Below are positions 35,584-46,964 of a stretch of 64,000 bases of DNA, in pieces. This DNA comes from Bradyrhizobiaceae bacterium PARB1 (GTDB taxonomy: Bacteria; Pseudomonadota; Alphaproteobacteria; Rhizobiales; Xanthobacteraceae). The stretch covers positions 868,001 to 932,000 of the forward strand of contig NKIY01000002.1 of assembly GCA_002256345.1 (NCBI GenBank). The letters run 5' to 3'. A program made the translations under genes and the position numbers. The number at the start of each line of letters is the position of its first letter. The stretch's first letter is position 1. The notes below the pieces were generated by a model. It worked only from the letters and a program-made list of their open reading frames with translations. It did no database searches and had not been told where the DNA came from.

Positions 35584-35646
35584 TTAGCGGGCGGCCTCAG
35601 CGAGGTGACAGCGCTTGGAATGAGACACTGGACCACCTCCTTTCAT
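35584..35646 (-). CDS. Tiny ORF with perfect ribosome site
   Basis: A 14-codon frame from GTG 35628 (SHSKRCHLAEAAR after the start) is preceded at 6 nt by AAAGGAGGT (35635-35643), complementary to the 16S end. An in-frame ATG at 35646 would extend it to 20 codons but would place the ribosome site inside the coding part. The ORF sits between a good promoter and a terminator in a transcript of about 175 nt. It may be a leader peptide, a small protein or part of a dual-function RNA. Confidence 0.45.
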   Translation of the reverse strand: MKGGGPVSHSKRCHLAEAAR

Positions 35647-35662
35647 TGTTGACGGAGAGTCC

Positions 35663-35690
35663 AATATAGACCGATTGCGCCGATTGTTAA
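35663..35690 (-). promoter_or_regulatory. Sigma-70 type promoter for the tiny-ORF unit
   Basis: Reading leftward: TTAACA (35690-35685), 16-bp spacer, TATATT (35668-35663). The predicted start near 35656 lies about 13 nt before the ribosome site. Confidence 0.6.
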
Positions 35691-35713
35691 CCCCTTGGCT
35701 AGTTCCAATGCGT

Positions 35714-35742
35714 TTGACGCCAAGTCACAGGATTGCCATAGT
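35714..35742 (+). promoter_or_regulatory. Promoter-like sequence for the GrlR-like gene
   Basis: TTGACG (35714-35719), 17-bp spacer and CATAGT (35737-35742), 43 bp upstream of the GrlR-like start. It is divergent from the promoter at 35663-35690. Confidence 0.5.
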
Positions 35743-35785
35743 ACGATCGCGCAACCAAGGGACGGGTTGTCGGCACTAGGAAGCG

Positions 35786-36145
35786 ATGAAAAACGGGCTG
35801 TACTCTATCCATGTCGTGTTGCTGGATGGACGCTCCGGTAAAGGCAGCGGAGTCGTAACCTTTCGCGACGGCGAACTACTCGGCGGCGACGCCTACCTCT
35901 TCTATGTAGGCAGCTACGCCGTCAATCACGAGGCCGGCACCTTCAAGGGCGAGGTCTCGGTGATGCAGCACACGCCGAGTCCCGATATGAGCCCGCTGTT
36001 CGGCAATCAAAAGCAGCCGGTTGGCATCGGCCTCACCGGCACTTTCACTGATACGACGGCGACGATGAACGGCACAGCACTGGTTGGCAAAAACAGCCAG
36101 ATTTTTCGCGCGACGCTGCGCAAGCTTGCAGAATCCGAAAAGTAG
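35786..36145 (+). CDS. GrlR-like regulatory protein
   Basis: A 119-residue protein whose start (MKNGLYSIHVVLLDGRSGKGSGVVTFRDGELLGGDAY) and VGSYAV / GEVSVMQHT segments match the GrlR family, a small beta-rich lipocalin-like fold. GrlR was named as a negative regulator of enteropathogen type III secretion, where it binds GrlA. No secretion gene or GrlA partner is nearby, and such proteins are common singletons in rhizobia, so a different role is likely. It has its own promoter-like sequence and converges on the histidine kinase gene. Confidence 0.75.
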   Translation: MKNGLYSIHVVLLDGRSGKGSGVVTFRDGELLGGDAYLFYVGSYAVNHEAGTFKGEVSVMQHTPSPDMSPLFGNQKQPVGIGLTGTFTDTTATMNGTALVGKNSQIFRATLRKLAESEK

Positions 36146-36157
36146 ATCCCCCGTCTG

Positions 36158-38839
<2,682 letters not shown>

Positions 38840-38898
38840 GACGCGGGACCGGTCTCCTGACCGCGCTAATATATCCCGACTTGATCAAAGGTGGAACG

Positions 38899-38933
38899 TG
38901 TCGGACGGCCCGAATGCCTCGAACCGTCCGACA
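38899..38933 (-). terminator. Hairpin after the PQQ dehydrogenase gene
   Basis: TGTCGGACGG (38899-38908) and exact complement (38924-38933), 15-nt loop, 31 bp past the stop. There is no good T-tract, so termination is probable but not certain. Confidence 0.6.
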
Positions 38934-38964
38934 TGGTTTCTACCGTGGCTTCACCCCGCCGATA

Positions 38965-41160
38965 TCACTTCGGCCGGATTGCATCCGCCGTGCCCTGGAT
39001 GAACGCCTGGATCTTGGTAATGTCCGCTTCCGTCAGCTTACCGGTAAAATCCGGCATGCCTTTATCCTTGAACGGACCGTTGAAAACGATGTCCTTGAGG
39101 TTCGAGATCGTCTCAGGCGCGGCATAGCCGAGGTTCGGCACGTTACCGCCCTTATCAACGCCGGGCACGCCGTGACAGGCCGCGCAGGCACTGACATAGA
39201 TCGCCGTTCCGTCCGGCACGTCCTTCGGATCGTATTTCACGCCCTTGAGAAGATTGCCGATCTGGTACTTCGTGAACTCCGGCAATGGCGCCTTGCCGCC
39301 GATGGCGAAGGTGTAAACCGTACCCGGCCCTTCCCGATCCGTCGCTCGCTGGGTGATGCCGAACACGCCACCCCAGCCGACCGCGATGGAGACATACTGT
39401 TTGCCATCCACCTCATAGGTCGATGGCGCCGCCACCGCACCGGTGCCAACCGGCGTCTCCCACAGTTTCTCGCCCGTCTTCGCATTGTAGGCGACGAAGC
39501 GGCCGTCTGCCGTACCCTGGAAGACGAGATTGCCCGCTGTGGTCAGCGTCCCGCCATTCCACGGCGCAACATATTCGGCACGCCAGGCTTCCTTCTGCTG
39601 CACCGGATCCCAGGCAATGAGGCGTCCGAATGGCAGGTTCTTGGGCGGCTCGGCGTTAAGTGTGAAGCCAATATTCCATCCGGTCGCCGCGGCGTATTTG
39701 AATGGCCCGGGTTCGTTCTGAGCAAACTTCTTCTCGCCGGTAAGATTGAGCGGAACGCCCTGCGCCGGCAGGTAGACGAGACCGGTCTGCGGATTGAACG
39801 ACATCGGATGCCAGTTGTGTGCGCCGAACGGCCCGGGGATGCTGTCGAACGACTTGTCCGGCGACCGTGCCTCCGGCACCTCGATCGGACGGCCATCAGC
39901 GCCGTAGCCGGTCGCCCAATTCACATCGACGAAGTTCTTCGCCGAGATGAACTTGCCATTGGTACGATCGATGACGAAGAAGAAACCATTCTTCGGCGCG
40001 TGCAGCACCACCTTGCGTGGCTGGCCATCGATATTGATGTCAGCAAGGATCATCGGCTGCGTCGATGTGTAGTCCCAGTTATCGCCGGGCGTTTCCTGAT
40101 AATGCCAGAGATACTTTCCGGTATCGGCATTCAGCGCGACGATGGAGCCGAGGTAGAGATTGTCGCCGCCGGCCGGACTGCGGATATGCCGGTTCCACGG
40201 CGAGCCGTTGCCGGTACCGATATAGACCATGTTCAGATCGGGATCGAAGGTGATGCTGTCCCAGGCTGAACCGCCACCACCATTGATCCAGTACTTGCCG
40301 GCAGGATCCCATGTCTTCGCCGCCGCAGCCATCGACTCGTCCTCGAACGGCTTCGATGGATCGCCGGGTACGGTAAACCAGCGCCATTTCTGATCGCCGC
40401 TATCAGCGTCATAAGCGGTGACATAGCCGCGCACGCCATACTCTGCGCCGCCGTTGCCAATCACCACCTTGCCATTGAAGACGCGCGGTGCGCCGGTGAT
40501 GGTGTAGGACATCTTGCGGTCGATGACCGTGTCCTTCTCCCAGACCTTCTGTCCGCTCGCGGCATCGATGGCGATCAGGCGCCCGTCATAAGCGCCGACA
40601 AACACCTTGCCCTTGTAGAGGGCAACGCCGCGGTTCACCACGTCGCAACAGCCACGATAGCCCTTCTCGCGATCGACCTGCGGGTCGAACGTCCACAGGC
40701 GCTTGCCCGTCCGCGTATCGACGGCATGGACGACACTCCATGGCGCCGAAACATACATGATGCCGTCGACCACCAATGGTGTCGCCTCGACACCACGAGT
40801 GGATTCGAGGCTGTAGGTCCACATCAGGCCGATATCCTTGACGTTGGACGCGTTGATCTGGTCGAGCTTGCTGAAGCGCGTCTCCGCATAATCGAGACCA
40901 TAGGTCGGCCAGTCCTTCGACGTCGCCGCATTGGCGTTGATCGCCGTGCTATCGATGGCACCGACGACAGACTTGATGTGATCGGGCGTCCCCTTGGTTT
41001 GCGCGAAGGCGGAATTGCCGATCAATGCCGCGCCGAATGCGAGGACCAAGGATGCACTGCGCCATCGCGCGGGCGGGTTCTCCGAAAATCGTTTTGTTGA
41101 AATGGGTGTATCGCTATCGTTCGGACGCCAGCAAGCATCCAGGCGAGCAGGTTCTCTCAT
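38965..41160 (-). CDS. PQQ-dependent alcohol dehydrogenase fused to cytochrome c
   Basis: A 731-residue quinohaemoprotein. After a long basic N-region and a hydrophobic signal ending NSAFA comes an eight-bladed propeller. It has the vicinal disulfide pair in YRGCCDVVNRG, and the catalytic aspartate in GDNWDYTS. The residue two places after that Asp is Thr, not the Asp that marks lanthanide enzymes, so calcium is expected. The C-terminal 80 residues hold haem motif CAACH. It oxidises an alcohol in the periplasm and passes electrons to the respiratory chain. ATG 41160 follows GGGAG. No PQQ synthesis gene is nearby. Confidence 0.92.
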   Translation of the reverse strand: MREPARLDACWRPNDSDTPISTKRFSENPPARWRSASLVLAFGAALIGNSAFAQTKGTPDHIKSVVGAIDSTAINANAATSKDWPTYGLDYAETRFSKLDQINASNVKDIGLMWTYSLESTRGVEATPLVVDGIMYVSAPWSVVHAVDTRTGKRLWTFDPQVDREKGYRGCCDVVNRGVALYKGKVFVGAYDGRLIAIDAASGQKVWEKDTVIDRKMSYTITGAPRVFNGKVVIGNGGAEYGVRGYVTAYDADSGDQKWRWFTVPGDPSKPFEDESMAAAAKTWDPAGKYWINGGGGSAWDSITFDPDLNMVYIGTGNGSPWNRHIRSPAGGDNLYLGSIVALNADTGKYLWHYQETPGDNWDYTSTQPMILADINIDGQPRKVVLHAPKNGFFFVIDRTNGKFISAKNFVDVNWATGYGADGRPIEVPEARSPDKSFDSIPGPFGAHNWHPMSFNPQTGLVYLPAQGVPLNLTGEKKFAQNEPGPFKYAAATGWNIGFTLNAEPPKNLPFGRLIAWDPVQQKEAWRAEYVAPWNGGTLTTAGNLVFQGTADGRFVAYNAKTGEKLWETPVGTGAVAAPSTYEVDGKQYVSIAVGWGGVFGITQRATDREGPGTVYTFAIGGKAPLPEFTKYQIGNLLKGVKYDPKDVPDGTAIYVSACAACHGVPGVDKGGNVPNLGYAAPETISNLKDIVFNGPFKDKGMPDFTGKLTEADITKIQAFIQGTADAIRPK

Positions 41161-41280
41161 GCGTCTCACTCCCAATGGCCTCTCACGGGCCTGCGAAGAT
41201 GTTACGCGCTATGCGTGCATCGTCAACCGATGAGAACGCCCCTCATCTGCTCATCTGCGAAATTGTAGTTTTGCAGCGCA

Positions 41281-41297
41281 CTGCGCATGTTGCGCAG
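41281..41297. promoter_or_regulatory. Inverted repeat upstream of the PQQ dehydrogenase gene
   Basis: CTGCGCATGTTGCGCAG is a 7-bp inverted repeat with a 3-bp centre, about 120 bp upstream of the start in a 257-bp gap that otherwise shows no feature. Possible regulator site. Confidence 0.35.
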
Positions 41298-41417
41298 CAT
41301 CGAGCTCCAACGAGATGCAGCACGAGCCCTGGCGTCCGCATTGAGCGAATGCTTCGCAATGAAACAAGATACGCGGGCAGGCCCGCGCATGACATGGAGA
41401 AGTCGGCATTCTCGAAA

Positions 41418-42218
41418 TTACGGTGCGCCCGTCAGTTCGAACAGCTCGCCGTCATAGCCGGCCTCGATCGGAATGCGCAGATAGCGTTTGTCGCCATCCC
41501 GCGTCACGATCGGTGTCACGCTGACGATCTTGCTGCCGCGCGCATCGTCCATCGCGGAAGCGACACTTTGCTGTTTGTCGAGCTTGACGAGATTGCGCGT
41601 CGTCGGGAACGGAAGCGTAAAGCGACCGGACGCGCCGCCGTCGAGCGCCTCGCGCGGCGACAGCCAGATCGAGTCCGTGGACTCCTTGCCGTCATGCATG
41701 CCGACCTGCTCGGGTGGCGCCTCGGCGAGAAAGAACCAGGTATCGAAACGCTTCTTCATGCCTTCTGGCGTGATCCAGTGGGCGTAAGGGACGAGCAGGT
41801 CGACCGCCAGTTCGAGATCATTGTCGGTGATGATGTCGGCGAACTTGACCTTGCCTTCGTTGAGCGCGTCCCGGTGTTGGTCCGCGATGGCGCTCGCTTT
41901 GGCGGCAGCGATCAGCTCCTTGGAACCGCGCGGCCGCGCCAGCAGAATGCGGCTTTCTTCAAATGTCTCGCGGATCGCGGCGATGCGAAAAGCCAACGCC
42001 TCGGCATCGAGATGGTCGCCGCCATCATGCAGTTCGGGCCGCTTGGCGATGTCGTGATCGCCAGCATCGACACTTCCGCCGGGAAACACCAGCGCGCCGG
42101 ATGCGAATTCAATCTGATAGTGTCGCACCATCATGAAAACATCGATGGGATCGGTCTCGCCCTTGCGGAGCAGCAGGATCGTCGAAGCGGGGCGGACGGC
42201 GCCGGGCTCGTGGGGCAT
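41418..42218 (-). CDS. Nudix hydrolase, NUDT19-like
   Basis: A 266-residue Nudix protein. The box is split: GGSVDAGD near 47-54 is separated by about 30 residues from AAIRETFEES near 79-88, the arrangement of the NUDT19/RP2 group, which cleaves CoA and acyl-CoA. GALVFPGG precedes it. The C-terminal half has WITPEGMKKRFDTWFF, also typical. A CoA diphosphatase would suit the many acyl-CoA genes here, though this is inference. The gene is alone between the PQQ enzyme and a repeat. Confidence 0.8.
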   Translation of the reverse strand: MPHEPGAVRPASTILLLRKGETDPIDVFMMVRHYQIEFASGALVFPGGSVDAGDHDIAKRPELHDGGDHLDAEALAFRIAAIRETFEESRILLARPRGSKELIAAAKASAIADQHRDALNEGKVKFADIITDNDLELAVDLLVPYAHWITPEGMKKRFDTWFFLAEAPPEQVGMHDGKESTDSIWLSPREALDGGASGRFTLPFPTTRNLVKLDKQQSVASAMDDARGSKIVSVTPIVTRDGDKRYLRIPIEAGYDGELFELTGAP

Positions 42219-42269
42219 TGAGGTTCACTCCCTATCGGCATTCTGCGATGCCTGTTGTTCCTCTCAGTC

Positions 42270-42346
42270 GTGCCCGGGCTTGACCCGGGCACCCATCTTT
42301 GACGTCGCCACACCTAAAACTGGATGGCCGGATCGAGCCCGGCCAT
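42270..42346. repeat. Palindromic repeat (GCCCGGG / ATGGCCGG type)
   Basis: Two hairpins: GTGCCCGGG/CCCGGGCAC (42270-42292) and ATGGCCGG with CCGGCCAT (42324-42346). A close relative lies at 60311-60396. Confidence 0.75.
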
Positions 42347-42360
42347 GACAGTGTGTGTGG

Positions 42361-43320
42361 CTAGCCAGCAGCGCTCGACTGCGGCTGCAGGTTCGCGCGC
42401 TTGTCGAAACGCGCCACGCGTGACAGCAGGTAATCGACCTCCGCCTTGGCCGGCGCCGACAACACCGGACCCGGCTTGCGCTGCGCACTCGATGCAATGA
42501 CGCCGCGCTTCTGCAGCACATATTTGCGCACGGACAGGCCGACGCCTGGCTGCTGCTCATAGCGCACCAGCGGCAGATGGGCGTCGAACAGGTCATGCGC
42601 CTTGTCGCGCTCGCCCTTCTTCGAGAGGTTGACCACGTCGATCAGCATTTCCGGGAAGGCATAGCCGGTCATCGCACCGTCGGCGCCACGCTCCATCTCG
42701 AAATCGAGGAAGGTGCCGCCATTGCCGGTGAGGATCGAGAGCTCACGCAGCGATCCATCCTTCTGGAAGCCGCGCAGCGCGGTGATTTTCTCAAGCCCCG
42801 GCCAATCCTCGTGCTTGAGCATCACGCAGGACTTCGAGTCCATGATGATCTTGCGGATCACCGCCGGCGTCATGATGACGTTCAGGGTCAGCGGATAGTC
42901 CTGCAGCACCCACGGCACATCCTCGCCGATAGCTTCGGACGCCTGCTTGAAATAGGTGGTGATCTGATCGTCGGTGCGCAGATGCGGCGGCGGGGCGATC
43001 ATCACGGCGGCAGCGCCGGCATCCATCGATTTGAGCGCCAGCGAACGCATCGCGGCAAAGCCCGGCGCGGAGACACCGACGATGACCTGCAACTTGCTGC
43101 CGGCACGCTTGATGAAACGTGCCGCGACGCTTTCCGACTCCGCGCTCTCCAGCTTCGGCGCCTCGCCGAGAATACCGAGCACGGTGACGCCGTCGCAGCC
43201 AATCGATGCGTAGAAATCGATCAGGCTGTCGATGGATTTGTCGTCGATGCGGCCATCGTCAAAAAACGGGGTCGGGGCGATGGCGAAGGTACCGGCAGCT
43301 TTGGACGTCAGTTTCATCAT
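42361..43320 (-). CDS. DapA/NAL-family lyase (dihydrodipicolinate synthase-like)
   Basis: A 319-residue class I aldolase-type TIM barrel. The Schiff-base lysine is in CVMLKHEDWPG and the catalytic tyrosine in LQDYP. The N-terminal pattern TPFFDDGRIDDKSIDSL fits the family, while GILGEAPKL differs from true DapA (G-T-T-G-E). With its about 25 extra C-terminal residues it is probably a paralogue acting on another 2-oxo acid, not the lysine-pathway enzyme. It precedes (in map order) an SDR and a hydratase on the same strand. Confidence 0.8.
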   Translation of the reverse strand: MMKLTSKAAGTFAIAPTPFFDDGRIDDKSIDSLIDFYASIGCDGVTVLGILGEAPKLESAESESVAARFIKRAGSKLQVIVGVSAPGFAAMRSLALKSMDAGAAAVMIAPPPHLRTDDQITTYFKQASEAIGEDVPWVLQDYPLTLNVIMTPAVIRKIIMDSKSCVMLKHEDWPGLEKITALRGFQKDGSLRELSILTGNGGTFLDFEMERGADGAMTGYAFPEMLIDVVNLSKKGERDKAHDLFDAHLPLVRYEQQPGVGLSVRKYVLQKRGVIASSAQRKPGPVLSAPAKAEVDYLLSRVARFDKRANLQPQSSAAG

Positions 43321-43387
43321 GAGCCTCTATGTGGGAACGACGCCAGTCTAGCTGGAAACAACGGTCTTGTCCGCCCCTCGCCGCGCT

Positions 43388-44269
43388 TCAAAACCGCCGA
43401 GCGCCCTGCTTCGCCTCCTCGTCCGAGAAGAAAATTTCGGCGGCATGGGTGACGATATCCTGCGCGTCCCAGGGCTTGTCGAGCGGCGGCTTCCAGCCGT
43501 CCATTTCCATCATCTTCATCTCGCGCACGCCGCGCGGTCCGGAGACGCCGAGCACCTTGCCGGTCTGGTCGCCGGAGAGATCGCTGACCATATACAGCAC
43601 CGCCGGGGCGATACCGTCCGCAGCGAGCGCGGCGCCGGGGTTTTCGATGTAACGCGGCAGATCGGCGGTCATCCGCGTCAGCGCGCCCGGCGACAGCGTC
43701 CAGATGCGTATGCCGTACTTGCGGCCCTCGATGGCCAGTACGTTCGAGAAGCCCCAGATGCCGCCCTTCGCCGCGCCATAATTGCTCTGGCCGAAATTGC
43801 CGATCAGGCCTGATGTCGAGGACGTGTTGACGATCACGCCGCCGCCATGGTCGCGCATGAAGTTGAACACGGGTTTGGTCACGCAATAAGTGCCCTTGAG
43901 GTGCACCTTGATGACCTTGTCCCAGGCTTCCTCGGTGGATTTGCTAAAACTCTGGTCGCGCAGGATGCCGGCATTGTTGACGAGGATATCGACCTTGCCG
44001 AAGGCCTTGATGGCATCGTCGAAGACGGACTGGCCGCCTGCGATGGTGGAAATATCGGCGCCATTGGCGATGGCCTTGCCGCCAGCCTTGGTGATCGCAT
44101 CGACCACCTGTTCTGCCATCGAAAGATCGGCGCCGGAGCCATCGCGCGGGCCGCCGAGATCATTGACCACAACGGATGCGCCCTCACGCGCGAACAGTTT
44201 TGCGTAGGCTTCACCGAGACCGCCGCCAGCGCCGGTGATGATAGCAACCTTGCCGTCGAGAAGACCCAT
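43388..44269 (-). CDS. SDR-family (3R)-hydroxyacyl-CoA dehydrogenase-like protein
   Basis: A 293-residue short-chain dehydrogenase with TGAGGGLG near 12-19, NNAG near 98-101, TSSTSG for the catalytic serine and NYGAAKGG for Tyr/Lys. VVVNDLGGPRDGSG is shared with the SDR at 5340 and with the first domain of multifunctional enzyme type 2. Upstream on the same strand, past a repeat, is a hydratase-2 gene, so the pair could carry out two steps of (R)-specific beta-oxidation. Specificity unknown. Confidence 0.85.
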   Translation of the reverse strand: MGLLDGKVAIITGAGGGLGEAYAKLFAREGASVVVNDLGGPRDGSGADLSMAEQVVDAITKAGGKAIANGADISTIAGGQSVFDDAIKAFGKVDILVNNAGILRDQSFSKSTEEAWDKVIKVHLKGTYCVTKPVFNFMRDHGGGVIVNTSSTSGLIGNFGQSNYGAAKGGIWGFSNVLAIEGRKYGIRIWTLSPGALTRMTADLPRYIENPGAALAADGIAPAVLYMVSDLSGDQTGKVLGVSGPRGVREMKMMEMDGWKPPLDKPWDAQDIVTHAAEIFFSDEEAKQGARRF

Positions 44270-44308
44270 GGCGTTTCTCCCTTATGTGTTTTGTTTTTTT
44301 GTCTCTCC

Positions 44309-44419
44309 GGCATTCCGGGGCGCGATCGCGGCGAAGCCGAGAGCGCGAGCCCGGAATCTCGTGGTGTGTCACATGGCGAGATTCCGGGTTCGCGCGCGTT
44401 GCGCGCGCCCCGGAATGAC
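44309..44419. repeat. Nested palindromic repeat (GGCATTCCGGGG type)
   Basis: Outer arms at 44309-44323 and 44405-44419 pair over most of their length; inner arms CCCGGAATCTCG (44350-44361) and its complement (44377-44388) are exact. It separates the SDR from the hydratase gene. Confidence 0.8.
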
Positions 44420-44428
44420 GCCGTGTGG

Positions 44429-45289
44429 TTACGCCAGCACGGTGCGGCCGCTCTTGATCACCGTGACGCCGCGGTCCTTCACCTTGGCCTCAAAACTCAC
44501 GACGTTGCCGTCCTTCCACAGCTCCATGGTCACCGTCTCGCCCGGAAACACCGGCGACGAGAAGCGAGCGCCGTGCTGCCTGAAGGCGGACGGATCGTAA
44601 TCGGCATAGGTCTGCAGCACGCCGCGGCAGGTGATGCCGTAGGTGCACATGCCATGCAGGATCGGACGCGGGAAGCCGGCTTTCTTGGCGAATTCCGGAT
44701 CGGAATGCAGCGGGTTGCGATCGCCGCACAGGCGATAGACCAGCGCCTGATCTGGGCGCGTGGTGATATCGATCACCTTGTCGGGTGCGCGGGTCGGCAC
44801 CTTGTGCGCTTCCGGTTGACCTTCCGACGGACCGCCAAAGCCGCCATCGCCGCGGGCAAAGCGCGAGGCCACCAGGGTAGCGAGCGCATCGCCGCTCTCG
44901 TCGCGCAGGATGGTCTGGTGCAGGATCACGGCGCCCTTGTCGGCGCCCTTGTCGAACACGCCGAGCACGCTACTATCGGCGGTGATCTTGGCCTCGACCG
45001 GCATCGGCTTGTGGAAGGTGATGTCGCGCTCGCCGTCGACGACCATCACACGGTTGAGCTTCATGTCGCCGGGACCCGAGCCCCATGCCGCGACCGAGGC
45101 GAAGGTCGGCACGACCTTCAGCGGACGCGGCGTATAGGTGCCTTCGTTGACGAAAGCGAGTTCGGTCTCGTTCATCGGATCGGCGCCAAGGCCGATGCCA
45201 TAGGCGTAGAGCATGACTTCGCGGTCGGTCCAGGAATACTTCTGGCCGATATTCTTCATCGCCATCAGCTCTTCGTAGACGATTGGCAT
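44429..45289 (-). CDS. Hydratase-2-type MaoC double-hotdog (R)-enoyl-CoA hydratase
   Basis: A 286-residue protein from ATG 45289; the frame runs further upstream into a repeat and is not used. It has two hotdog halves. The C-terminal one carries the complete hydratase-2 motif YRLCGDRNPLHSDPEFAKKAGF near 190-211 (Asp, Asn and His conserved) and PILHGMCTYG. This corresponds to the hydratase domain of peroxisomal multifunctional enzyme type 2, hydrating trans-2-enoyl-CoA to the (R)-3-hydroxy form. The downstream SDR matches the other domain of that enzyme. Confidence 0.9.
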   Translation of the reverse strand: MPIVYEELMAMKNIGQKYSWTDREVMLYAYGIGLGADPMNETELAFVNEGTYTPRPLKVVPTFASVAAWGSGPGDMKLNRVMVVDGERDITFHKPMPVEAKITADSSVLGVFDKGADKGAVILHQTILRDESGDALATLVASRFARGDGGFGGPSEGQPEAHKVPTRAPDKVIDITTRPDQALVYRLCGDRNPLHSDPEFAKKAGFPRPILHGMCTYGITCRGVLQTYADYDPSAFRQHGARFSSPVFPGETVTMELWKDGNVVSFEAKVKDRGVTVIKSGRTVLA

Positions 45290-45335
45290 CTTGGTTTTCT
45301 CCCGGCTTCTTGTTTTGACGGCGGTTGTAGCAGCG

Positions 45336-45476
45336 CCCTCTCCCCTTGTGGGAGAGGGCATCGCAGGTGCTCAACTCAACCTTTGCAGGGTGAGGGTAAC
45401 AACGGGCTCGGAGTTTGTGGCTACCCCTCACCCGTCCGCGCTACGCGCGGCCACCCTCTCCCACAAGGGGAGAGGG
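45336..45476. repeat. Large inverted repeat (CCCTCTCCC type)
   Basis: A 23-bp arm at 45336-45358 and its exact reverse complement at 45454-45476; each arm is itself nearly palindromic (CCCTCTCCC...GGGAGAGGG). It lies between the divergent hydratase and dapD genes, so it must coexist with two promoters. Confidence 0.85.
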
Positions 45477-45564
45477 AAGGAAGTCACCTTGACTCCTCCC
45501 CTTCGAATCCCGACAAAAGCCTCCGAAAATCATCTAGTTCCACCTACCGCCCAAGGATCCCGCG

Positions 45565-46410
45565 ATGTCGCTGACCGCCCTCGAATCCATCGTCAATGCC
45601 GCCTTCGAGGCGCGCGACACCGTCAATGCATCCACCAAGGGCGAAGTCCGCGAAGCCGTCGAGACCGCGCTCGACCTGCTCGACCAGGGCAAGGCCCGTG
45701 TCGCCACCCGCGGCGATGACGGCACCTGGACCGTCAATCAGTGGCTGAAGAAGGCCGTGCTGCTGTCGTTCCGCCTCAACGACATGACCACCATTTCCGG
45801 CGGCCCCGGCGGCGCAGCCTGGTGGGACAAGGTGCCCTCGAAGTTTGAAGGCTGGGGCGACAACGCCTTCCGCGACGCAGGCTTCCGCGCCGTCCCCGGC
45901 GCCATCGTCCGCAAGTCGGCCTTCATCGCCAAGAACGTCGTGCTGATGCCGTCCTTCATCAATCTCGGTGCCTATGTCGATGAGAGCTCCATGGTGGATA
46001 CCTGGGCCACCGTCGGCTCCTGCGCCCAGATCGGCAAGCGCGTGCACATTTCCGGCGGCGTCGGCATCGGCGGCGTGCTGGAGCCGCTGCAGGCGGGTCC
46101 CGTGATCATCGAAGACGACTGCTTCATCGGCGCCCGTTCGGAAGTCGCCGAAGGCGTGATCGTCCGCAAGGGCGCGGTGCTTGCCATGGGCGTCTTCCTG
46201 GGCGCCTCCACCAAGATCGTCGATCGCGCCACCGGCGAAGTGTTCGTCGGCGAAGTGCCGGAATATGCCGTGCTGGTCCCGGGCAACCTGCCGGGCAAGC
46301 CGATGGCGAACGGCGAGATCGGCCCCTCCACCGCCTGCGCCGTGATCGTCAAGCGCGTCGACGAGCGCACCCGCTCCAAGACCAGCATCAACGAGCTGTT
46401 GCGCGACTAA
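45565..46410 (+). CDS. dapD: 2,3,4,5-tetrahydropyridine-2,6-dicarboxylate N-succinyltransferase
   Basis: A 281-residue trimeric left-handed beta-helix enzyme. Hexapeptide repeats run from about residue 115 to 235 ([16 protein letters not shown], then [16 protein letters not shown]). It transfers succinyl from succinyl-CoA in the succinylase branch of DAP/lysine synthesis. Length and motifs fit the family. dapE follows after one gene, confirming the pathway. The start ATG 45565 sits shortly right of a large inverted repeat. Confidence 0.96.
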   Translation: MSLTALESIVNAAFEARDTVNASTKGEVREAVETALDLLDQGKARVATRGDDGTWTVNQWLKKAVLLSFRLNDMTTISGGPGGAAWWDKVPSKFEGWGDNAFRDAGFRAVPGAIVRKSAFIAKNVVLMPSFINLGAYVDESSMVDTWATVGSCAQIGKRVHISGGVGIGGVLEPLQAGPVIIEDDCFIGARSEVAEGVIVRKGAVLAMGVFLGASTKIVDRATGEVFVGEVPEYAVLVPGNLPGKPMANGEIGPSTACAVIVKRVDERTRSKTSINELLRD

Positions 46411-46477
46411 GTTGCGTTTCCGGCTGTTTGCGCGGATGATCCCCGCAAACGGCCGGATGGCAGCTTGGGGGGCGGCG

Positions 46478-46957
46478 ATGGACTGGACGGCGTTCTTTTT
46501 TCGCTTCAATGGCCGCATCAACCGCGCAAAATACTGGTTTGCGGCCCTGATCTACACCCTCGTCCTCATCGCGCTGGTGGTCGCCTTCATCATGGCCCTC
46601 GGCGATTTCGACAAGGACCGGATTGGCGAGATGGTCGGCACCAGCCTGCTGTTCATCGCCGTCGGCGGCCTCGTTTTTCTTGTCCTCCTGTGGTCGAGCT
46701 TCGCCACCGCCATCAAGCGCCTGCATGACCGCAACAAGAGCGGCTGGTGGGTGCTGGTATTCTGGGTGCTGCCGGCCATCGTCGGCGCCGTCGCCGATGG
46801 GCTTGGCGGCACCGCTTCCCTCGCCCTGAACGCCGTCAGCGTCGTTCTCAGCGTCTGGGGCTTCGTCGAAGTGGGTTGCCTGCGCGGCACGCAAGGGCCA
46901 AATGAGTACGGCCCCGATCCGCTCGGGGCACCTGCTGTCGCCCCTGCCGCCTCGTAA
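46478..46957 (+). CDS. DUF805 inner-membrane protein
   Basis: A 159-residue protein from ATG 46478, chosen because DUF805 proteins begin with M-x-W and the family motif [12 protein letters not shown] directly; GGGG lies upstream. Four hydrophobic segments follow, with [12 protein letters not shown] between helices 2 and 3 and [13 protein letters not shown] after the last, all family hallmarks. Function is unknown. Its place between dapD and dapE (7 bp before the latter) suggests cotranscription. Confidence 0.9.
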   Translation: MDWTAFFFRFNGRINRAKYWFAALIYTLVLIALVVAFIMALGDFDKDRIGEMVGTSLLFIAVGGLVFLVLLWSSFATAIKRLHDRNKSGWWVLVFWVLPAIVGAVADGLGGTASLALNAVSVVLSVWGFVEVGCLRGTQGPNEYGPDPLGAPAVAPAAS

Positions 46958-46964
46958 GGATCCG

